Shown: positions 1 through 5,163 of the stretch, piece after piece
How the letters are laid out: the number at the start of each line of letters is the position of its first letter
Position numbering within the stretch: position 1 is the first letter of the stretch
Translations under genes and position numbers: made by a program
Notes under the pieces: model-generated
What the model was told of the DNA's origin: nothing
The model's database searches: none
Seen by the model: the letters and a program-made list of their open reading frames with translations, nothing else
Assembly (NCBI GenBank): GCA_964574195.1
Contig: CAZNMO010000247.1
Coordinates: 1 to 6,025 of the forward strand
Direction of reading: 5' to 3'
From: BRH-c25 sp964574195
Lineage (GTDB): Bacteria; Bacillota; Clostridia; Lutisporales; Lutisporaceae
Length of the DNA stretch: 6,025 bases

Positions 1-183
1 TGGAGTATGGGGAGTGTGATACAAATGCACTTTTCCACCCAGTGCTCTTTTCCTTTGGCATCTCTGTTTCAGTGAATGATTCGCCGCAACAACTATTGGT
101 ATTTGGCTTTCCGTTTGTTCTATAAAAGAATGAAAGTGGGGTAAGCCAACCGGCTTTAAAAGCCCATGAAAACAACGTCTGGA
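1..183 (-). other. Unidentified open reading segment, cut by the left window edge
   Basis: Read on the minus strand, one frame is open for 61 codons from the codon after a TGA (184-186) to position 1, so it continues beyond the window. It contains no ATG, and I do not recognise the protein. Visible sequence includes GLPHFHSFIEQ near the middle and a basic stretch RCQRKRALGGKVHLYH near the edge. The plus strand is also open here from position 3 to a TAA at 123-125 (40 codons, containing FHPVLFSFGISVSV). Both cannot be real coding sequence, and both may be chance. An exon or gene fragment lying mostly to the left is possible. Plant mitochondrial genes can lack a genomic ATG because of RNA editing, so the missing ATG does not exclude coding. 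Confidence 0.15.
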
Positions 184-657
184 TCAATATCTGTTCATTC
201 CAAGGAAGCCCTTGAAGTAGAGTTCTTACTGATGAGTTTACTTCCTGATACGGGAACTTCTCTCTATATAGATAGGTCTTTCCCTCTATTGAGGAGGTCG
301 AGTCGAAGGAATATAGTTTTTCGCGATGAAGCTAATGCCACTTCTAGCCCCATCAGAGCTAGCAGCTCGAGCATCCGAGCAAGTTTTACTTGCCCCACGT
401 GCATTCTATCCTTTCCATCAGCACCTTCTGTCCATAACACTAGCATTCACCTTCCTTCTGCCTCTGAGGCTTCCAAGCGCAGTTCTTTATTTAGGTACCC
501 GCTACCTGCTTTCTTTTTGATCTTGCGCCCACGGCTGGGTACACGTAACATCAAGCCAATATCGATGAAAGAGCATAACCTACTTCGATTCCTTACGTGC
601 GATAAGGGGGACTTTCTTTCTATAGAAAAAGCGCTTTCAATTCGCAACCATTTATAA
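166..657 (+). CDS. Hypothetical ORF of 163 codons, no recognised function
   Basis: This is the longest open frame in the window. The ATG at 166 is the first after an in-frame TAA at 157-159, so the start cannot lie further upstream unless that stop is edited or bypassed. The frame ends with TAA at 655-657. The predicted protein is basic and serine-rich, with an SSRRN segment near residues 45-49, a serine run near 66-69 and a single CPTC at 76-79. There is one short hydrophobic patch, about residues 111-120 (YPLPAFFLIL), too short and isolated to call a confident membrane segment. No domain or family is recognised, and no plant mitochondrial gene was identified in it. The opposite strand is almost as open over the same bases, which weakens the coding case. 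It is probably a chance frame or a remnant of recombined sequence, but some annotations would list it as a hypothetical mitochondrial ORF. Confidence 0.25.
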   Translation: MKTTSGSISVHSKEALEVEFLLMSLLPDTGTSLYIDRSFPLLRRSSRRNIVFRDEANATSSPIRASSSSIRASFTCPTCILSFPSAPSVHNTSIHLPSASEASKRSSLFRYPLPAFFLILRPRLGTRNIKPISMKEHNLLRFLTCDKGDFLSIEKALSIRNHL

Positions 658-1002
658 TGATATTCTTGAATGATTTTCTAGGCCCCGGGGAAGGGGATCT
701 GTTCTCCCCCACATGAGGGGGATGAGAGGGGCTTACAACAAGACTAGTGATTAGAAGACCGGGGATGGTTACCTCTCTGGGGGAGGAATCCCATCAGCAA
801 GAATGGAAAGATCAAATCCCAAATCCTATTATAAGCGCGGAAATCCCAACAGAAGGTTAGGTCTCGGGTCGGGTATCTATAAAAAAACAAGAAGACGCTT
901 TTCACGTAACTTTGCTTGTGAATCTGCCTCTCTATAGAGCAAGCATCTGTTACGTACGAAGAGAAGCTCTCTTTAAGAGCCTTTGTGACGGGCTTGCCTT
1001 TG
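658..1002. other. Spacer rich in short inverted repeats, no gene seen
   Basis: No coding sequence was recognised. The segment begins with the palindrome CCCCGGGG at 683-690 and a small G/C hairpin at 705-722 (TCCCCC, loop ACATGA, GGGGGA). Further on are TGCTTG/CAAGCA (913-918 with 940-945, enclosing the 10-bp palindrome CTCTATAGAG at 930-939), GCTCT/AGAGC (966-980), and the left arm of TGTGAC/GTCACA (984-1007). A minus-strand frame of 94 codons (744-1028) crosses it but shows no recognisable features, and I treat it as chance. Confidence 0.5.
706..721. repeat. Short G/C hairpin
   Basis: Five C residues at 706-710 face five G residues at 717-721 across the loop ACATGA. One further T-A pair (705 with 722) gives a perfect 6-bp stem. 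It lies about 50 bases downstream of the stop of the 163-codon frame. That could suggest a transcript 3' structure, but no U-run or other processing signal accompanies it. Confidence 0.4.
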
Positions 1003-1007
1003 TCACA
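984..1007. repeat. 6-bp inverted repeat TGTGAC/GTCACA
   Basis: TGTGAC at 984-989 is the exact reverse complement of GTCACA at 1002-1007, with a 12-nt spacer. As RNA, two further G-U pairs (983 with 1008, 982 with 1009) would extend the stem. It is one of several small inverted repeats clustered between 913 and 1101. No function is assigned. Confidence 0.4.
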
Positions 1008-1305
1008 GGATCGGATCAAAGGGAACATTCACTACGAAAGCATTAATCAAAACATAAAAATACATATCATGAAAACGGGCATTTCCCATTTTTATGATAT
1101 GATGCATTGATGGAATAGCTTGGCCGCCCAGTAGACTCGATCCGGTTCCACTTTCGATGATAACCCTACTAAAAAGAAACAAAAGAAACTCGAATGAATG
1201 GAATTTTTTGGTTACGATGAGATGTGGTGCCCTCGCCCTTTCCTCCATGTAGAAGTTGATCGTTATATAAGTCCGAGTAAACGAACTCGATAGAAGGAGT
1301 CCCAT
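1003..1305 (-). CDS. Hypothetical ORF of 100 codons, no recognised function
   Basis: The frame starts at an ATG (1303-1305), 11 codons after an in-frame TGA at 1339-1341, so no other ATG start is available. The predicted protein has two hydrophobic patches, around residues 38-50 (EFLLFLFSRVII) and 81-94 (MYFYVLINAFVVNV), with a basic and polar region between them. Each is short for a membrane helix. No family is recognised. Residues 69-81 are encoded by the strong stem-loop at 1063-1101, so RNA structure rather than coding may explain the base sequence there. A frame of this length is expected by chance in about 6 kb of this composition. Its 3' end overlaps another uncharacterised minus frame (744-1028). 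Confidence 0.15.
   Translation of the reverse strand: MGLLLSSSFTRTYITINFYMEERARAPHLIVTKKFHSFEFLLFLFSRVIIESGTGSSLLGGQAIPSMHHIIKMGNARFHDMYFYVLINAFVVNVPFDPIL
1063..1101. repeat. Strong stem-loop: 17-bp stem, 5-nt loop
   Basis: Positions 1063-1079 (CATATCATGAAAACGGG) pair with 1085-1101 (CCCATTTTTATGATATG) around the loop CATTT. Of 17 pairs, 15 are Watson-Crick. Position 1071 with 1093 is a G-U pair, and 1076 with 1088 is a C-A mismatch. If the plus strand is transcribed, a C-to-U edit at 1076 would restore pairing. If the minus strand is transcribed, that position becomes G-U and the other becomes C-A. Pairing stops cleanly at both ends. Plant mitochondrial mRNAs often end at or just past stem-loops that block exonucleases, so a 3'-end or processing element is the likeliest role. 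That role is inference, since no neighbouring gene is recognised. The structure itself is directly visible. Confidence 0.75.
1248..1261 (+). repeat. 14-nt direct repeat, copy 1
   Basis: TGTAGAAGTTGATC occurs here and again at 1348-1361, exactly 100 bases downstream. Flanking bases on both sides differ, so the identity is limited to the 14-mer. Short dispersed repeats like this are typical of plant mitochondrial spacers and can mediate rare recombination. Confidence 0.6.
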
Positions 1306-1347
1306 CGAAACAAGAAAAAAAGGGGGGGAAACTTCCCATCATGCAAC

Positions 1348-1361
1348 TGTAGAAGTTGATC
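1348..1361 (+). repeat. 14-nt direct repeat, copy 2
   Basis: Identical to 1248-1261. Between the copies lies an unusual run of seven A followed directly by seven G (1315-1328). No longer alignment extends from the repeat in either direction. Confidence 0.6.
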
Positions 1362-1565
1362 CTACTGATGGAAAAGCTGTCAATAAGGGACTCTTGGTTG
1401 GATATGCACCAATTCAAACCTGCTCGATTTCAGCAAGTTTTTTATCATGGAGAGCAAGAATCCGGCGAAGTCCTGCAGTGAATGGGCCGCCTTAGCTTAC
1501 CCCCATTTTCTGCAATTCTTTCCTCAGAGCCCAGGGGATTTCCAAACTATAGATAGGATCACCGC

Positions 1566-1579
1566 GTAGGCAGGCCTAC
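1566..1579. repeat. Compact inverted repeat GTAGGC/GCCTAC
   Basis: GTAGGC at 1566-1571 is the exact reverse complement of GCCTAC at 1574-1579, separated by AG. As RNA it would fold with five pairs and a CAGG loop. No function is evident. Confidence 0.4.
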
Positions 1580-2227
1580 CTTCTTTTCTTTCTCGTTTGC
1601 ATGAGCATCTTCTTCTTTTCGGACAACCAGGTAATGTTGTCGTACCCGAAACCCTAGCCTTATTTTATAATAGTACGCGTAGCAAGCCTTCTTTCTTTCG
1701 AAAGCAGGTAATCCCACTTTAATCCCCAATACTCGAGTTCGAAGGCAAGGAAGCAAGATGACCCCAGGCAATTGAGAAGCGAGCAATCCTATAGTGATGT
1801 TATGCTCTTCCTTTGGGGACTAGGATAAATGCGTATAGTAAGGGATGCATTGCCTGATCGTATATGCAGGCGATACGGGGCTTATTTAAAGGAGAATTGC
1901 CCTAGGCTTACCTTACTCAATGGGCTTATTATACCCCTAACCTTATCTTTCGATAGCTTAAGCATTGGAGGAAGTTACCCGTATTCGATAGGGATCAAGT
2001 ATGGTTGTTGATAGTACCTGGCTAACCGCTTCCCCATCCTCCATTAAAAGGTTTCCAGCGTAGGTAGTTCCCGGGTTCAGTACTAGATATGCGTTGAGGT
2101 GATAAACAAAGGAAGGACCAGCTCATGTGCTATTGCCCGGTTCCGATCCTAGAGAGGAAGATGCTAGTAAGCCTAGTTTCAGGCGTAGGGTAGGGAATTT
2201 GATGACTTTCCAGGTAACCCAAGCCTC

Positions 2228-2254
2228 TGAATCTCCAAAAGCTAAGGAGATTCA
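2228..2254. repeat. Perfect 9-bp hairpin
   Basis: TGAATCTCC at 2228-2236 is the exact reverse complement of GGAGATTCA at 2246-2254, with the 9-nt loop AAAAGCTAA. There are no mismatches, and pairing ends cleanly at both sides. No recognisable gene adjoins it, so a role as a transcript end or processing signal is only a possibility. Confidence 0.6.
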
Positions 2255-2983
2255 TTCCTTTAGTTAGAGAGCTGAATGGAAGGAAAGTCTCAGATCTATG
2301 TAGTTTATGACTTGGAAAAAAAGGGAAACAAAGCGCCCAAGAGATGACGCTTCTTGGAGGACAGGTAGTTAACTAATTTATCTTATTAGAGAGAAGGATA
2401 TGCTTGAACAACCTATTCTCAAACAACTTATTCTAGCAGCCTATTCGTTCAAAGAGCTGGCAATCACTTTCTTCCCACCCGGAAATCGTAGTAAAAAACA
2501 TTCATATATTCCCCAGGCACGGGATAAAGGGAAAGAGAGAGCCGAGAGCCGGGAACGCAATAAAAAGAATTTCTCTCGAGCGGGAATCTTCTTCTTTAGC
2601 AAATTCAACTTCTTTCCCCGGAGCAGCAAGACCAAACCGGTTTATTCATCTGCACCGGAAAAGAGCTAAGCCCGGAAGTCACGGAGCTCTCTTTTCTACA
2701 TATACATAATATATATATAATATACATAGGGTTGTTGGTTTCGGTTCGTTCAAAATCTCTATCATCAAATAACATATCTAAGGGCTCAGACGATGTTCTC
2801 TTGTCCCTCGGGAAAGCGGTTTCACTCGTTTCCTCTTTCGGTTGGGGTTGGTTACTCTTCATCTCTTGGTAATTTCCTTATCACGCATATCATACAATCT
2901 CAGAGGAAGTAGAAAGTAAGTCAAGTCCAATCTCCTCAGCAGCTGTGGATTGGCCTTAGTGGGAAGAGAAGGATCAAACTCTA
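2255..2983. other. Unannotated spacer with an AT-rich tract
   Basis: No gene is recognised. A plus frame of 89 codons (2400-2669) encodes a lysine- and arginine-rich, low-complexity product (RDKGKERAESRERNKK), reflecting the purine-rich sequence. A minus frame of 85 codons (2605-2862) begins MKSNQPQPKEETSE and is hydrophilic in its first half, but matches nothing I know. The tandem heptamer GAGAGCC GAGAGCC lies near 2536-2550. The AT-rich tract at 2698-2729 is listed separately. Confidence 0.45.
2698..2729. repeat. AT-rich alternating tract flanked by direct 8-mers
   Basis: Almost all bases here are A or T, dominated by alternating TA steps. The 8-mer TATACATA occurs at 2701-2708 and again at 2721-2728, on either side of a 12-base AT-only core. 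The tract would melt easily and may be polymorphic in length. It is the only clear AT island in the window. No promoter motif or origin signature accompanies it. Confidence 0.6.
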
Positions 2984-3124
2984 TCAAAAATTCGATGCAG
3001 CTTTCTTGGCTGAAACTGAACAGGCTGGGTGGGCACTTAGATGATAGAGTATGCCTGCAAAGCACATTTCTTGTCTAATATCTACAGCTCGTTGATCTCT
3101 TTCGCCTGTTTTGGCTAACCCCAT
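2984..3124 (-). CDS. Small hypothetical ORF of 46 codons
   Basis: An ATG at 3122-3124 opens a frame of 46 codons ending in TGA at 2984-2986. The product begins MGLAKTGERDQRAVDIRQ and continues through CFAGILYHLSAHP. It has the mixed charged and hydrophobic texture of a real protein rather than the low-complexity products of most frames here. An in-frame TAG lies three codons before the ATG. No family is recognised, and at 46 codons chance is fully adequate. It overlaps another anonymous minus frame (2859-3065) in a different phase. It could be a fragment of a longer gene that has been rearranged, but I cannot name one. Confidence 0.12.
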   Translation of the reverse strand: MGLAKTGERDQRAVDIRQEMCFAGILYHLSAHPACSVSAKKAASNF

Positions 3125-4379
3125 TCCAGTCTATTAGGCAAGGTCTGTTCGATTGAGCTTCTATTAGTCATCTTAGACAGCTGAACTCTTTTGCTTTGGA
3201 TAGATCTAAAGGGTAAAGTACTCATTCCGGGCATGACTCGGAAGATGAAGAGGGGGCAGACTTTGAGTGTCAAGGAGGAAGTAGCAGAATTACTCTCCGT
3301 CGAGCTGAATTACATCCACCCTCGGCCAGTCTCTTAAGTATAGCGTATGCCTTTGCGAATGAATACTAGCTCCTAAACGGCAACCATAAGGAAAGGACTA
3401 CCAGGAGTTTGCTTTCCCCTCTCCGTCATCAGACTGACTCTTCTTCATTCAGCCCGGTTGAAGGAATCAGACCAAGATAGGTAGAGTCCAGCAAGAAAAG
3501 GAAGGGCGCTTTCGCGCTAGCGGGCTCAGTCCATCCTCTCTCTTCATCGAACCTAAAGAAAGAAGGTTGAAGAGTGGAACTCCGCGTCTTTATCAAGCTT
3601 GCATCACTCAAGGGTCGACTAGACTTGAATTCAGCTTTGAAAGGAAATTGACCATATCAGGACTCCTCTAAGGATAAGGAAGGTGTATACTTAAAGAAAG
3701 GTATTAATCTAAGGCAGAAGAAAAAAGTGGAATATTCAAGCGGGAAAGAAGAGTGAAGAACAAGCAATGAAGTTTCTTCTTTCGTCGAAGCAGCTTTCCT
3801 TAGCTACTCCTTTGATTTCCGGCATAGTCAGAGTAAGGTCTTCCTTCCCTGCTTACCTGAAAGCAATTATTGAAACTCTACTTCATTCCTGAGGAAAGCC
3901 GAGAATCCGCTCTTTGAAAAGCTTCCCCGGGAAAAGTCCCCGCCCAGTGGAGTCTTCCGCTGGAACTAGATTCCAGCTTCGCATAAGCGGTCTTAGCTTT
4001 GACTTGGCAGTAGGAAGACGATGTGGGGTTTAGTCCTTTAGCCCAGGTGAAAGTTTAATTAGGCAAAGAACCAGCACACGCCTATTCATCCGAAATAATG
4101 GTTGGAACTCCTTATCAATTACCTCTCCCGCCGCAGCGCAAGGAAGAGTAAACGATGAATGGCAAGTCAGAGTGAAAGGCAGAGACTTCAGTTGCTACCG
4201 TACTTGACTGAGAACTTGATAGAGTGGTTCTTTTCCTCTTCCGGGAGTGTTTTTGCTTTCAACCGGCCCTTGGGATTATCATATAAAAGTTCTATTCCTG
4301 CCTACGCCTTCTTTCCAATCTCTGAACTTCGGGAATGCTTTACCTAAACTGATTCAAAAAGGCATGCTAAAAGAGTTTC
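3125..4379. other. Unannotated spacer
   Basis: About 1.25 kb without a recognised gene. Short open frames are present but anonymous: 3217-3369 plus (50 codons, acidic start HSGHDSEDEEGADFE, no ATG), 3233-3337 plus (34 codons), 3429-3611 minus (60 codons), 3767-3892 plus (41 codons, MKFLLSSKQLSLATPL), and 4159-4347 and 4247-4447 plus (62 and 66 codons, overlapping in different phases). Other visible elements are CGCTAGCG (3515-3522) next to GCGC-TTTC-GCGC, and the competing hairpins at 3957-3990. No tRNA, intron domain or transposon remnant was seen. Confidence 0.5.
3957..3990. repeat. Two mutually exclusive hairpins sharing bases
   Basis: GCTGGAA at 3959-3965 pairs perfectly with TTCCAGC at 3971-3977 around the loop CTAGA. 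CCGCT at 3957-3961 is also the exact reverse complement of AGCGG at 3986-3990. The two helices share bases 3959-3961, so they cannot form fully at once. The 7-bp helix is clearly the stronger. The second, at 5 bp, may be coincidence. Confidence 0.45.
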
Positions 4380-4694
4380 TTAGTGCTTCACTACCTGAAA
4401 GAAACCCGATCCATGGAACCATCTTTTCTTTTCAAAGAAAGAGCTAGAACTACCTGACCGAAGGAGATAGACAGGAAGGGAGGTGGTGATTAGGATAACC
4501 CAATTATAGTTGTAGAAGTAGAAGCTATAGGCGAAGGCTTTTGAGTAGCCAGTGTCATAACTATAAGATAGGTAAGCTTCTCCAGAGATAGATCTCAAGG
4601 AAGAAGTCCCGGGCGAGAAGTGATCGAAGCATCGGTGAAATGAATCTATTCTCCAAAGCACCAAGACGTTAGACCATACAAGGCTCTCTTGCAC
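4380..4694 (-). CDS. Hypothetical ORF of 104 codons, no recognised function
   Basis: The predicted product is rich in Tyr, Phe and Ser, with tyrosines concentrated at residues 41-63. A hydrophobic stretch near 64-78 (NWVILITTSLPVYLL) could form one membrane segment. The C-terminus is basic and aromatic (EKKRWFHGSGFF). No motif or family is recognised. The aromatic bias follows from the purine-rich plus strand (TAG, TAGAAG and GAAGTAG runs read in reverse), which argues for a compositional frame rather than a selected protein. Two short anonymous plus-strand frames end inside or near its 3' end. It is listed only because frames of at least 100 codons are commonly carried as hypothetical ORFs in mitochondrial annotations. 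Confidence 0.15.
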   Translation of the reverse strand: MQESLVWSNVLVLWRIDSFHRCFDHFSPGTSSLRSISGEAYLSYSYDTGYSKAFAYSFYFYNYNWVILITTSLPVYLLRSGSSSSFFEKKRWFHGSGFFQVVKH

Positions 4695-5115
4695 AGGAAT
4701 AGCGTCAGATAAGAAAGATCAGATTAGCTATGGCCTTAGGTGAATCAGTCACAGTTCATAATTCCCCGTTACTGCTAAAAGGAAACAAGGAGTTGGCAGG
4801 AATAGAACTGGCAGCTAACCGATAAGAATAAAGCACTAGAAACTTCCGGACTCTTGGATGAAATTATTATACTTGTATTTCTTGCCTGTAAACTATTCCC
4901 TCAGCTGGCACGACATTGAGAAGAGAATTGCAAATATCTTTACTGGTTTTAGAAAATTGAGTCCAGTCGTTCGCACAAGGAAGGAAAAGAAAAGGAGGGT
5001 CTCACACCGGTGTAAAGTAAAAGAAATTTCCTTAGACTCAGAGATTTCATTTGCTGGCCTTTAACTGGCTTTACAAAACAGGCTTTTATCACAGCCTTGA
5101 TCACAGGATGGGAAA
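4695..5115. other. Unannotated spacer
   Basis: No gene is recognised. A plus frame of 68 codons (4858-5064) is rich in basic residues in its second half (RTRKEKKRRVSHRCK) and has a hydrophobic beginning, but matches nothing I know. TCACAGCC and TCACAGGA occur close together near 5090-5107, and TCACAGGAT is shared with 1003-1011. No structure beyond short word repeats was seen. Confidence 0.45.
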
Positions 5116-5163
5116 AGTACCGGCCTGGACCCCAAAAAAGAGATCACCATCGGGACCGGTACT
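5116..5163. repeat. 8-bp perfect inverted repeat with 32-nt spacer
   Basis: AGTACCGG at 5116-5123 is the exact reverse complement of CCGGTACT at 5156-5163. The spacer contains a C4A6 run (about 5130-5139) and no strong internal helix. The arms could form a loose stem in RNA or be a chance inverted repeat. They are not flanked by a target duplication, so there is no reason to call a mobile element. Confidence 0.5.

Larger units (their letters stand above)
1306..2227. other. Unannotated spacer
   Basis: No gene is recognised over about 900 bases. Visible elements are the A7/G7 run (1315-1328), the second copy of the 14-nt repeat, and an inverted repeat GTAGGC/GCCTAC at 1566-1579 with only two bases between the arms. 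A pyrimidine-rich tract follows (about 1578-1620), then the 10-bp palindrome CTTTCGAAAG at 1695-1704. Open frames of 60 to 82 codons occur (1169-1417 minus, 1559-1786 minus, 1829-2011 plus). None has a recognisable domain, and they are left as chance. A minus frame over about 1966-2140 is open for 57 codons and is equally anonymous. Confidence 0.5.

Noticed and set aside
744..1028. A 94-codon minus ORF
   Set aside because: It overlaps the 100-codon minus frame, crosses several hairpins and has no recognisable motif. Its length is within chance expectation.
1340..1500. A retrotransposon polyprotein fragment (plus frame containing DGKAVNKGLLVGYAP)
   Set aside because: The GLLVGY word faintly recalls copia-type polyproteins, but neighbouring conserved residues are absent and the frame stops soon after. 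The likeness is too weak to name.
1888..1900. A bacterial-type ribosome-binding site (AAGGAGA)
   Set aside because: No ATG, GTG or TTG with a meaningful open frame follows at the right distance, and the window does not have a bacterial layout. The similar word near 5505 also leads to no gene.
2110..2160. A group II intron domain V ending in CCGGTTCC
   Set aside because: The word near 2138-2145 resembles the end of a domain V, but there is no complementary 5' strand carrying the AGC triad and no 30-odd-base hairpin, so no intron is supported.
2400..2669. An 89-codon plus ORF with a basic middle
   Set aside because: The product is low complexity and reflects purine runs. The opposite strand is open too (2441-2635), so base composition explains the frame.
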